NCBI RefSeq assembly: GCF_022662305.1
Contig: NZ_JAKNQH010000005.1
Location: 186,001-250,000, forward strand
Source of the DNA: Sphingomonas sp. BAUL-RG-20F-R05-02
GTDB taxonomy: Bacteria; Pseudomonadota; Alphaproteobacteria; Sphingomonadales; Sphingomonadaceae
DNA length: 64,000 nucleotides
Reading direction: 5' to 3'
The notes below the pieces were generated by a model that was given only the letters and a program-made list of their open reading frames with translations, was not told the DNA's origin and made no database searches. Numbering within the stretch: position 1 is the first letter of the stretch; every line of letters begins with the position of its first letter. Both the position numbers and the translations under genes were made by a program. Positions 35,275 to 43,526 of the stretch are shown here, in pieces.

Positions 35275-36891
35275 TCACTGCTGCTTTGTAGTGGGTACGG
35301 GGCGTGTATCGTCCGGTGCGACGTCGAGCGTCGCATCGCCGCCGAGCGTGCGGTACAGCGTCACCAGATTGGCCGCCGCGGTCAGTTGCGTATCGACCAG
35401 CGACCGCTGCGACGAATAGAAGGACTGCTGCGCGGTCAGGCTCTGCAGATACGTGTCGATGCCGCCGCGATAGCGGGCGTTGGACAATTCGAAATTCTCG
35501 CGCGAGGCGGCGGTGAGCGCCTGTTGCGCGCGGCTCTGCTCCGCGATCGTGCCGCGCCGCGCCAGTGCGTCGGAAACCTCACGGAACGCGGTCTGGATTG
35601 CGCGTTCATAGGTGGCGAGCGCGACATCGCGCTGCGCGCGCGACTGTGCGACGGTTGCCTTGCCGGCGCCGGCACGGAAGATCGAATAGTTTACGCTCGG
35701 CGCCACCGAGTAGGTGAACGCGCCGCCGGTGAACAGGTTGGACAAGGCGCTCGACGCAAAGCCGGTCAGCGCGGTGAGCGAGATGGTCGGGAACAGTTCG
35801 GCGCGCGCGGCACCGATCTCGGCATTGGCCGCGCGCAATTCGTACTCGGCCTCCACCACATCGGGGCGGCGCAGCAGCACGCGGGAGTCCAGCCCGGCAG
35901 GGAGTTCGGCGACGGTCTGCCCGGCCTGCTCGATCCCTTGCGGCAACAACGCCGGATCGACCGGTGCGCCGACCAGCAGCTGCAATGCGTTCACGTCCTG
36001 CGCCAGTGCGGTTTTCTGCTCGGCCAGATCGGACAGTGCGGTCTGCAAGGTAATCTGCGCCTGCGCGAGATCGGTGCGCGGCGCGATCCCGCCGTTCAGC
36101 CGCTGCGTGGTCAGCGCGACGCTCTTCTGCGCGATGGCGGCGGTCTGCTCGGCGATGCGCAGCAGGCTTTTGTCGGAGGCATAGGTCAGCCAGCCGGTAG
36201 CGATGTCGCCGATCAAGGTGAGGCGGGTCGCCCGGGCGGTCGCCTCGGTTTCGAAATAGCGGTTCTGCGCAGCCTGCGTCAGCGAACGGACGCGCCCGAA
36301 CAGATCGAGCTCGAATGCGGTAATGCCGACATTGGCGGAGAAACTGCTGGTGGTCCCGCCGAACGTGTTCGACGTGCCGGACACGACCGTACCCGTGCCA
36401 CCCGTTCCGGTGCCTGTACCCGCGCCGCCGTTGCCGACTCCGCCAGCGCCCGTCCCGCCAGCTCCCGTACCGCCGGTGCCCGTACCGGTGCCGGTGCCGG
36501 TGCCGCCAGTGCCGATCCCGCCGATCCCGGTGGTGGTATTGCCGCCAGCCGAACTCGTCTGACGTCGCGAATAACTGCCCGTCGCGCCGATCTGCGGCAA
36601 CAATTCGGCGCGCTGAATATGGTATTGCGCGCGCGCTGTGGCGATATTCCCCGCCGCGATGCGCAGATCGCGATTGTTGACGAGCGCCTGTTCGATGATC
36701 TTCTGGAGCCGCGCGTCGCGAAAGATGTCGCGGTAGCTGACGCTGGGCAGCGTCGCCTCGCTGCTGCGCAGATACGCGTCGCCGGTCGGCCACGACATCG
36801 GCACCGGCGGCTCCGGGCGAACGTATTTCGGCGCAAGTGAGCAGCCACCCAGCGCGGCGAGCGCGAACGCGCTCGCGACCATGCGGTTCAT
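35275..36891 (-). CDS. RND efflux outer-membrane factor (NodT/OprM family) with Gly/Thr-rich loop
   Basis: A 538-residue TolC-like lipoprotein (lipobox ALGGCSLA, Cys17). Two OEP repeats build the trimeric channel. Family segments include DARLQKIIEQALVNNRDLRIA near 58, FELDLFGRVRSLTQAA near 193, and RRPDVVEAEYELRAANAEIGAARAELFP near 345 (quoted in part). Residues 115-182 are an insert made almost only of Gly and Thr, placed where the first beta hairpin of OprM makes its surface loop. Its start overlaps the pump stop (ATGA), so it is the third gene of the efflux operon. It exports substrates passed on by the pump; substrates are unknown. Confidence 0.92.
   Translation of the reverse strand: MNRMVASAFALAALGGCSLAPKYVRPEPPVPMSWPTGDAYLRSSEATLPSVSYRDIFRDARLQKIIEQALVNNRDLRIAAGNIATARAQYHIQRAELLPQIGATGSYSRRQTSSAGGNTTTGIGGIGTGGTGTGTGTGTGGTGAGGTGAGGVGNGGAGTGTGTGGTGTVVSGTSNTFGGTTSSFSANVGITAFELDLFGRVRSLTQAAQNRYFETEATARATRLTLIGDIATGWLTYASDKSLLRIAEQTAAIAQKSVALTTQRLNGGIAPRTDLAQAQITLQTALSDLAEQKTALAQDVNALQLLVGAPVDPALLPQGIEQAGQTVAELPAGLDSRVLLRRPDVVEAEYELRAANAEIGAARAELFPTISLTALTGFASSALSNLFTGGAFTYSVAPSVNYSIFRAGAGKATVAQSRAQRDVALATYERAIQTAFREVSDALARRGTIAEQSRAQQALTAASRENFELSNARYRGGIDTYLQSLTAQQSFYSSQRSLVDTQLTAAANLVTLYRTLGGDATLDVAPDDTRPVPTTKQQ
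36346..36549 (-). repeat. Gly/Thr-coding low-complexity repeat inside the outer-membrane factor gene
   Basis: About 200 bases encode residues 115-182, built from GT, GTGT and GTGAGG units. The DNA is made of short degenerate GGTACCGG/GGCACGGG-like units, a likely site of slippage and length change between strains. The reading frame stays open. Confidence 0.8.
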
Positions 36892-39800
36892 GCCGTCTCC
36901 TCCGGGCGGGGTTCATGGTGGAGCCGGTTGCGCACCGCCTTCAGCCCGTCGCGCGCGCCGCGCCGCACCAGCACGAAGAACAACGGGATGTAGAAGATCG
37001 CCAGGATGGTCGCGGTCAGCATCCCGCCGATCACCGCCGTGCCGATCGCCACGCGGCTGTTCGCGCCCGCGCCGGTCGAGATCGCCAGCGGCAGCACGCC
37101 GAAGATGAATGCGAAGCTGGTCATCAAGATCGGCCGCAGACGGATGCGGGCCGCCTCCAGCGCTGCCTCAATCACGCGCTTGCCCTCCTTCTCGGCCTGT
37201 TCGGCGAATTCGATCATCAGAATCGCGTTCTTGGAGGCGAGGCCCATCGTCGTCAGTAGGCCGATCTGAAGATACACGTCGTTCTGCAGCCCGCGCAGCG
37301 TCACCGCGAAGATCGCGCCGACCAGCCCCAGCGGAATGACCAGCAGCACCGCGATCGGAACCGTCCAGCTTTCGTAAAGGGCGGCGAGGCACAGGAACAC
37401 CACCAGCAGCGAAATGCCGTAGAGGAACGGCGCCTGTCCGGTCGACAGCCGTTCCTGATAGGACAGGCCGCTCCAGGCCACGCTGGTGCCGGGGATCTTC
37501 GCGGCGAGATCGGTCATCACCTTCATCGCATCGCCCGAGCTTTGCCCCGGCGCCGCCTGACCCTGTATCTCGTAGGAGGAGATGCCCTGGAACCGCGCCA
37601 GCGAGTTCGGCGCGGTGTTCCAGCTCGTCGTTGCGAACGAAGAGAACGGCGCCATCGCCCCGCTCGTACCGCGCACGTACCAGCGCGCGATATCCTCGGG
37701 CCGCGAACGGTATTCCGCCTCGCCCTGGACATAGACCCGCTTCACGCGGCCGCGATCGTTGAAGTCGTTGACGTAGCTGCCGCCCCAGGCGGTCGACAGG
37801 GTGGCGTTGACCTGCGCCTGACTGAGGCCGAGCGTGCTGAGCTTGAGCGGGTCGACATCGACCTTCAACGTCGGCTGGTCGTCAAGATCGGTCGGGCGTA
37901 CTGCCGCCAGCCGGTCGTCGGCGCGGGCGGCGGCGAGCAGCTTGTCGCGTGCCGCCTTGAAGTCGACCCGACTCATGCCGCTGGAGTTCTGCAGTTCGAG
38001 CGTGAAGCCGTTGCTCTGGCCGAGACCACGCACCGCGCTTGGCTGGATCGCGTAGAACTCCACGTCGCGCAACGCGCCGAGTGCCGCCGTCGCGCGCTGG
38101 GTGATGGCGGGCGCGGCGTTGGCGGTGCCCTTGCGGTCCGACCAGTCCTTGAACGCGACGAAGCCACGTCCGGAGTTCTGACCGCCGCCGGAATTGCCGC
38201 CGACACCGGCCACGGTCAGCACGCCTTCGACATTGGCCTTTTCCTGCGTCAGGAAGTATTTCTCGATCTCGCGCTGCGCTACCTGCGTCTTGTTGATCGT
38301 CGCACCCGGGGCGAGATTGTATTGGAGCGAGGCGATCCCCTGATCCTCGGTCGGTAGGAAGCCGGTCGGCAGGCGCACGAACATCAGCGCGAGGATCACA
38401 ATCACGCCCGCATAGATCAGCAGGAACAGCCATTTGCGATCGATCACGCGGGTGACGGCGTTGCCATAGCGTTCGATCATCTTGTCGAAATTGGTGTTGA
38501 ACCAGTCCTTCGCGCCCTGCGTATGCCGCGCGATCCAGCCGTCGTGCTTCTCCTCATCCTTGCGCTTCAGCAGCGTGGCGGTGAGGGCGGGGGTAAGCAC
38601 CAGCGCGACGATCACCGACAGCACCATCGCCGACACGATCGTGACGGAGAATTGCTTGTAGATCACGCCGGTCGAGCCGCCGAAGAACGCCATCGGCAGG
38701 AACACCGCCGACAGCACCAGCGCGATTGCCACCAGCGCGACGGTGATCTCATCCATCGATCGGATCGTCGCGTCGCGCGGTGAGAGCGACGGGTCCTCGT
38801 CCATCAGACGCTCGACGTTTTCGACCACCACGATCGCGTCGTCGACGAGCAGGCCGATCGCCAGCACCAGCCCGAACAGCGTCAGCGTGTTGATCGAGAA
38901 ACCGGCGATCGCGAAGATGCCGAACGTGCCGAGCAACACCACCGGCACCGCGATGGTCGGGATCAACGTCGCGCGCCAGCTTTGCAGAAACACGAACATG
39001 ACGATCACGACGAGGATGATCGCCTCGATCAGCGTGATGACCACTTCGTCGACGGACAGTTTGATGAACTCGGTCGAATCCTGCGGGAACGAATAGGCGA
39101 AGCCGTGCGGGAAGCTCTTGGCCTGCCGCTGGAACTCGGCGCGGACTAGTTCGGCGGTGGACATCGCATCCGCGCCGGGGGCGAGGCTGACCGCCATGCC
39201 GGCGCCGGGGTGACCGTTGTAGCGGCTGACGATGCCGTAGCTCTCCGCGCCAAGCTGAACCGTGCCGACGTCGCTGATCCGCACCGCCGAACCGTCGGGC
39301 TGCGTCTTGACGACGATATCGCGGAACTGTTCGGGCGTTTGCAGGCGCGACTGCGCGGTGACGGTCGCGTCGAGCACCTGCGTCGGCGGGTTCGGCGCGC
39401 CGCCGACTTCACCGGCGGCGACCTCCGCATTCTGCCCCTGGATCGCGGTGATGACGTCGCTCGGCATCAGGCTGAAGCTGGCGAGCTTGTCCGGGTTGAG
39501 CCACACGCGCATCGCATATTGCGAGCCGAACACGTTGGTGTCGCCGACGCCCTTCAGCCGGCCGATCGGCTCCTGCATCTTGGAGACGAGATAATCGGAC
39601 ACATCCTCGTTGGTGACGCGGTTGGATGTGTCGTAGATCGCCGCCACGATCAGGAAGTCGGGGTTCGACTTGGTGACGGTCAGGCCCTGCTGCTGCACCT
39701 GTTGCGGCAGGCGGGAGACCGACTGCTGCACCTTGTTCTGCACCTGCACCTGCGCGATGTCGGGATCGGTACCCTTCTGGAAGGTGGCGGTGATCGTCAC

Positions 39801-40064
39801 CTGCCCGCGCGAGGTGGAGCTGGACGAGAAATACAGCAGCCCGTCCAGACCGGTGAGCTGTTGCTCGATCACCTGCGTCACGCTGTTTTCCAGCGTTCCG
39901 GCGGAGGCGCCGGGGTAGCTCGCGCGGATGTTGACGGTGGGCGGGGCGACGTCGGGATATTGCTCGATCGGCAGCGTGTAGATCGCGCCGACACCCGCCA
40001 GCATGATGATGATGGCAATGACCCAGGCGAAGATCGGCCGGTCGATGAAGATGCGGGAAATCAC
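36888..40064 (-). CDS. RND multidrug efflux pump, HAE1 family (AcrB-like)
   Basis: A 1058-residue inner-membrane pump. It begins ISRIFIDRPIFAWVIAIIIM, has the two large periplasmic loops between helices 1-2 and 7-8, and carries the proton-relay pair in LLVDDAIVVVENVER near residue 405. FLPTEDQG near 560, and GLASKNAILMIEFAEQ near 950 are family marks. It trades protons for drugs or other amphiphiles and works as a trimer with the adaptor and the outer-membrane factor encoded on either side. The GTG start at 40064 lies 7 bases after the adaptor stop; the open frame upstream would add a non-matching basic tail. Confidence 0.95.
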   Translation of the reverse strand: MISRIFIDRPIFAWVIAIIIMLAGVGAIYTLPIEQYPDVAPPTVNIRASYPGASAGTLENSVTQVIEQQLTGLDGLLYFSSSSTSRGQVTITATFQKGTDPDIAQVQVQNKVQQSVSRLPQQVQQQGLTVTKSNPDFLIVAAIYDTSNRVTNEDVSDYLVSKMQEPIGRLKGVGDTNVFGSQYAMRVWLNPDKLASFSLMPSDVITAIQGQNAEVAAGEVGGAPNPPTQVLDATVTAQSRLQTPEQFRDIVVKTQPDGSAVRISDVGTVQLGAESYGIVSRYNGHPGAGMAVSLAPGADAMSTAELVRAEFQRQAKSFPHGFAYSFPQDSTEFIKLSVDEVVITLIEAIILVVIVMFVFLQSWRATLIPTIAVPVVLLGTFGIFAIAGFSINTLTLFGLVLAIGLLVDDAIVVVENVERLMDEDPSLSPRDATIRSMDEITVALVAIALVLSAVFLPMAFFGGSTGVIYKQFSVTIVSAMVLSVIVALVLTPALTATLLKRKDEEKHDGWIARHTQGAKDWFNTNFDKMIERYGNAVTRVIDRKWLFLLIYAGVIVILALMFVRLPTGFLPTEDQGIASLQYNLAPGATINKTQVAQREIEKYFLTQEKANVEGVLTVAGVGGNSGGGQNSGRGFVAFKDWSDRKGTANAAPAITQRATAALGALRDVEFYAIQPSAVRGLGQSNGFTLELQNSSGMSRVDFKAARDKLLAAARADDRLAAVRPTDLDDQPTLKVDVDPLKLSTLGLSQAQVNATLSTAWGGSYVNDFNDRGRVKRVYVQGEAEYRSRPEDIARWYVRGTSGAMAPFSSFATTSWNTAPNSLARFQGISSYEIQGQAAPGQSSGDAMKVMTDLAAKIPGTSVAWSGLSYQERLSTGQAPFLYGISLLVVFLCLAALYESWTVPIAVLLVIPLGLVGAIFAVTLRGLQNDVYLQIGLLTTMGLASKNAILMIEFAEQAEKEGKRVIEAALEAARIRLRPILMTSFAFIFGVLPLAISTGAGANSRVAIGTAVIGGMLTATILAIFYIPLFFVLVRRGARDGLKAVRNRLHHEPRPEETA

Positions 40065-40071
40065 GGGCGCG

Positions 40072-41307
40072 TCAGCCCTTGGCGCCGTTGGCGCCGTCCG
40101 CGCCGGATTTCTTCGGCACCTCGATCTTCTGCGGCGCACTCGCCGGCACGGCCTTGACCTTCATGTTGGGCTTGGTCTTGCCGACGCCCTGGACGATCAC
40201 CTTGTCGCCCGGCTTCAGGCCGCCGGTGACAATCCAGTCGGTGCCGAACGTGCGCGTCGCGGTGACGTCGCGCAGCACCGCCTTGTCGCCGTTCAGCACG
40301 AACACGGTGGCCTCACCCTTGGCGGTGCGCGAGACCGCCGGTTGCGGTACGAGAATGGCGTTGTTGTCGACCGACTGCGCAAAGCTTGCGCGGACGAACA
40401 TGCCGGGCAGCAGCAGCCCCTGCGGGTTGGGGAACACCGCGCGCACCGTCACCGTGCCGGTGGTCGGATCGACCACCACTTCGGAGAATTCGACCTTGCC
40501 CTTGATGCCGTAGTCCGTCCCGTCCTCCAGCCGCAGCGTGACGGAGGCGGTGGTCGGCACCACGCCACTGGTCGCGAGCGCGCGGCGCAGGTTGAGCAGA
40601 TCGCTGCTCGATTGCTGGATGTCGACATAGATCGGATCAAGCCGCTGGATCGTCGTCAGCGGATCGGTCTGGCCGGCGGTGACGAGCGCACCGGCGGTGA
40701 AGAGCGACCGCCCGATCCGACCGGTGATCGGCGCGGGTACGGTGGTGAAGCGCAGGTTGATCTTCGCGGTTTGCAGCGCGGCGCGTTGCTGCGCCACGGC
40801 GGCCGCGGCCTGCCGTGCGGCGGCCTGCGCATCGGTGTAGTCCTGCTTCGCCACCGCCTCGATCTCGGCGAGCGGCTTGTACCGTTCGGCCTTGATGCGG
40901 GTCGATTCGGCATTGGCCTGCGCGCTTTGCAGATTGGCCTGCGCCTGGTTGGTCGACGCGCGGTACAGGCTCGGGTCGATTTCGTAGAGCGGCTGGCCCT
41001 GGTGCACCAACGCGCCTTCCTTAAAGAAGCGCTTGTAGATCACGCCGGACACCTGCGGCCGCACGTCCGAGCTTTCGTAGGCGGACGTGCGCCCGGCCAG
41101 TTCGGTGACGATCGGCACGCTGCTCTGCTTAGCGACGATATAGCCGACCTCAGGCGGACCCTTGGGCCCTTTGCCCTTTCCACCGGCGCCGCCTTGCGCG
41201 CCCGATCCCGAACAGCCGCCAAGCGTGACCGTGCACAGCAGGGCGATCGCTGGGATGATGGAAGCGGGAGAGGACAGGACGGGACGGCGGAACTGAGCGA
41301 GCGTCAT
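40072..41307 (-). CDS. RND efflux periplasmic adaptor (AcrA-like lipoprotein)
   Basis: A 411-residue membrane-fusion protein. Lipobox TLGGCSGS gives a lipid anchor, followed by a Gly/Lys/Pro-rich stretch. The barrel-sandwich/lipoyl segments are TAYESSDVRPQVSGVIYKRFF and VPAPITGRIGRSLFTAGALV, with the alpha-helical hairpin between them (about 100-165) and the beta-barrel and membrane-proximal domains after. A 35-residue Lys/Gly/Ala tail ends the protein. GGAGAA precedes the ATG at 41307. It is the first gene of the adaptor-pump-channel operon. No TetR or MarR gene is next to it; nested inverted repeats lie upstream. Confidence 0.93.
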   Translation of the reverse strand: MTLAQFRRPVLSSPASIIPAIALLCTVTLGGCSGSGAQGGAGGKGKGPKGPPEVGYIVAKQSSVPIVTELAGRTSAYESSDVRPQVSGVIYKRFFKEGALVHQGQPLYEIDPSLYRASTNQAQANLQSAQANAESTRIKAERYKPLAEIEAVAKQDYTDAQAAARQAAAAVAQQRAALQTAKINLRFTTVPAPITGRIGRSLFTAGALVTAGQTDPLTTIQRLDPIYVDIQQSSSDLLNLRRALATSGVVPTTASVTLRLEDGTDYGIKGKVEFSEVVVDPTTGTVTVRAVFPNPQGLLLPGMFVRASFAQSVDNNAILVPQPAVSRTAKGEATVFVLNGDKAVLRDVTATRTFGTDWIVTGGLKPGDKVIVQGVGKTKPNMKVKAVPASAPQKIEVPKKSGADGANGAKG

Positions 41308-41321
41308 CGTTTCTCCATCGC

Positions 41322-41387
41322 ATATCCGCCACCGGTCAGGGCATTGCGGTGATCTGGTCACCGCAACCACCGCCGAACGCCGGATAT
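41322..41387 (-). promoter_or_regulatory. Nested inverted repeats in the efflux operon leader
   Basis: Inner arms TTGCGGTGA (41344-41352) and TCACCGCAA (41358-41366) are perfect 9-base complements around five bases. Outer arms ATATCCG (41322-41328) and CGGATAT (41381-41387) enclose them. The set lies 15-80 bases upstream of the adaptor ATG. It can be read as an operator for a dimeric repressor or as a leader-RNA hairpin. Candidate -10 hexamers (TAATGC) lie further upstream near 41400-41415. Confidence 0.5.
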
Positions 41388-41448
41388 CGGGGCAATACGC
41401 CATAGCATTAGACGCATTATCTTGCGGCGCAACACGCCCGATTCGGGC

Positions 41449-41631
41449 TTACCGCAATTTGGCGATGCTCAGCCCGTCCGCCTTGGCACGATCCTTGGTC
41501 GATTCCTCGCTACGCTTCAACGCCTTGGCGATCGCCTTCAGCGCCATGCCCTTTTTCGCCAGCGTGTGCAGCTTCTGGATTTCGTCGGTGGTCCAGGGCT
41601 GGCGGTGGCGTTCGAATCGATCTTCGCTCAT
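41449..41631 (-). CDS. Small SANT/HTH-like DNA-binding protein (60 aa)
   Basis: A 60-residue protein: [20 protein letters not shown] then [23 protein letters not shown]. This resembles a single Myb/SANT or helix-turn-helix unit with Trp at the start of helix 1, a tri-helical pattern and many Lys and Arg. Such small proteins are common in sphingomonad genomes and are unstudied as far as I know. It is read in the same direction as the efflux operon and lies directly before its leader, so a link to efflux control is possible but unproven. Confidence 0.7.
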   Translation of the reverse strand: MSEDRFERHRQPWTTDEIQKLHTLAKKGMALKAIAKALKRSEESTKDRAKADGLSIAKLR

Positions 41632-41709
41632 CGGTGTGGACTACGCCAAACGGACACTGTGCGCCATCTCGACATCGCGGGGGCGGGCGGGCAGAGCGTG
41701 GTCGATAAG

Positions 41710-42951
41710 ATGGAGGGTGGCTTGGACAATTATGATGTCGTGATCGTCGGCGCCGGGCATGGCGGCGCGCAGGCGGCGATCGCGCTGCGCCAGAACGGTT
41801 TCGCGGGCACGATCGCGATGATCGGCGACGAGCCGGAGATCCCCTACGAGCGCCCGCCACTGTCCAAGGACTATCTCGCCGGCGACAAGAGTTTCGAGCG
41901 TATCCTGATCCGCCAGCCCGCTTTTTGGGCGGAGCGGGCGGTTACGATGCTGCTCGGTTCCGCCGTCGTTCGCGTCGATCCAGAGGCGCGTACGCTGGAC
42001 ACGGCGGCGGGCGCGGTGATCGGTTATGGCAAGCTGATCTGGGCGACTGGCGGCAGCCCGCGTCGGTTGAGCTGCGCCGGACACGATCTGCGCGGCGTCC
42101 ACGGCGTCCGCACCCGCGCGGATGTCGACCAATTGATGCGCGAACTGCCGCAGGTGACGCGCGTCGTCGTGGTCGGTGGCGGCTATATCGGCCTGGAGGC
42201 GGCGGCGGTGCTGGCGAAGTTCGGCAAGCACGTGACTGTGCTGGAGGCGCAGGACCGGGTGCTGGCGCGGGTCGCCGGCGAACCGCTGTCGCGCTTCTAC
42301 GAGGCGGAACACCGCGCTCACGGCGTCGACCTGCACCTCGGCGCGAGCGTGGTGTGCATCGAGGAACGGGATGGCGCGGCGTGCGGCGTGCGGCTGGCGG
42401 ACGATAGCGTGCTGGCGTGCGAGATGGTGATCGTCGGCATCGGCATCATTACTGCGGTCGCGCCGCTCCTCGCGGCCGGCGCGGAGGGGCACAACGGCGT
42501 TACCGTCGATGCGCAATGCCGTACCAGTCTCGCCGACGTGTTCGCGATCGGGGACTGCGCGGCGCACGCCAACCGCTTTGCAGGCGGCGCGACGATCCGG
42601 CTCGAATCGGTGCAGAATGCCAACGATCAGGCGACGGTCGCCGCCAAGACCATCGTCGGTGAGAGCGTCGCTTATGATGCGGTGCCGTGGTTCTGGTCCA
42701 ACCAATATGACCTGCGACTGCAAACCGTCGGCCTGTCGATCGGCTACGATGCGATGGTGCTGCGCGGCGTGACGGAGACGCGCAGCTTTTCGGTGATCTA
42801 CCTGAAGGCGGGCCGGGTGATCGCGCTCGATTGCGTCAACGCGGTCAAAGACTATGTGCAGGGCCGCGCGCTGGTGCTGGCGGGCGCGGAGATCGACCCT
42901 GTGGCGCTCGCCGACACCAGCGTGCCGTTGAAGGCGCTGCTGCCCGTATGA
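41710..42951 (+). CDS. FAD-dependent ferredoxin/rubredoxin reductase
   Basis: A 413-residue pyridine nucleotide-disulfide oxidoreductase-type flavoprotein. The FAD motif [13 protein letters not shown] is near residue 11, the NAD motif [17 protein letters not shown] near 155, and the second FAD motif VFAIGDCAA near 277. [11 protein letters not shown] near 46 and the C-terminal reductase domain ([15 protein letters not shown] near 317) place it with reductases that feed 2Fe-2S ferredoxins of P450 or dioxygenase systems. The adrenodoxin-type ferredoxin at 52585 is a possible partner. The start may be ATG 41710, or TTG 41722 which has GGAGGG just upstream. Confidence 0.88.
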   Translation: MEGGLDNYDVVIVGAGHGGAQAAIALRQNGFAGTIAMIGDEPEIPYERPPLSKDYLAGDKSFERILIRQPAFWAERAVTMLLGSAVVRVDPEARTLDTAAGAVIGYGKLIWATGGSPRRLSCAGHDLRGVHGVRTRADVDQLMRELPQVTRVVVVGGGYIGLEAAAVLAKFGKHVTVLEAQDRVLARVAGEPLSRFYEAEHRAHGVDLHLGASVVCIEERDGAACGVRLADDSVLACEMVIVGIGIITAVAPLLAAGAEGHNGVTVDAQCRTSLADVFAIGDCAAHANRFAGGATIRLESVQNANDQATVAAKTIVGESVAYDAVPWFWSNQYDLRLQTVGLSIGYDAMVLRGVTETRSFSVIYLKAGRVIALDCVNAVKDYVQGRALVLAGAEIDPVALADTSVPLKALLPV

Positions 42952-42964
42952 ACCGGAGACCGTT

Positions 42965-43450
42965 ATGAGCCTGATCCTCGCCGCCCTGTTGCTCGCCCCC
43001 CAGGCGAGCGCGTCCGACAAACTGCCGCCCGCCAACCCGATCCCGCTGGCGGACGCCGACACGCGCGACGTGATCGCGCCGGTCAACGCGTTTCTCGCCG
43101 CCATCGCGGCGAGCGACCCGAAGGCGATTGCGGCGGTGGTGCGGCCCGATGGCGGCGCGATCTATGCGGTGGAAAATCCGGACGGCACGCGCAGCATCAC
43201 GCGGCGGAGCTGGGCGGAGGTGGCGGCGCGCTTCGCCCCCGGCGGCGATCGCTTCGAGGAACGCATCAGCGATCCCGCGATCGAAAGCGACGGCGACGTC
43301 GCGATGGTGTGGGCGCCCTATGTGTTCCGCGTGAACGGCAAGGTGCAGCATTGCGGGGTCGACCATTTCGACCTGATCCGCGAAGGCGGCACGTGGAAGA
43401 TCGCCAATGCGAGCTGGTCCTCGCGCACCACGGGCTGCGACGCGCAATAA
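42965..43450 (+). CDS. Exported NTF2/SnoaL-like protein
   Basis: A 161-residue protein with a short signal peptide (MSLILAALLLAPQASAS). The mature part resembles the NTF2-like cone fold: an N-terminal helix ending APVNAFLAAIAASDPKAIAAVV, central strands, and the closing CGVDHFDLIREGGTWKIANASW strand pair. Members include ketosteroid-isomerase-like enzymes and ligand-binding proteins; no catalytic set is clear. It starts 13 bases after the ferredoxin reductase gene, so it is probably co-transcribed. Confidence 0.75.
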   Translation: MSLILAALLLAPQASASDKLPPANPIPLADADTRDVIAPVNAFLAAIAASDPKAIAAVVRPDGGAIYAVENPDGTRSITRRSWAEVAARFAPGGDRFEERISDPAIESDGDVAMVWAPYVFRVNGKVQHCGVDHFDLIREGGTWKIANASWSSRTTGCDAQ

Positions 43451-43526
43451 AGCGCGTCGTGGCCGAACCGGCATAATCTTGCGACAAACTGCGGGCATTT
43501 GAGCCTCATCATCTTAAGGGGCCCTC

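Noticed and set aside
36346..36549. CRISPR-like or tandem-repeat array in the Gly/Thr region
   Set aside because: Units are only 6-12 bases, degenerate, in frame, and without spacers. It is coding low complexity.
36323..36562. The Pro/Val open frame opposite the Gly/Thr repeat (79 aa)
   Set aside because: It is the mirror image of the repeat in the outer-membrane factor gene. It has no start signal and no context of its own.
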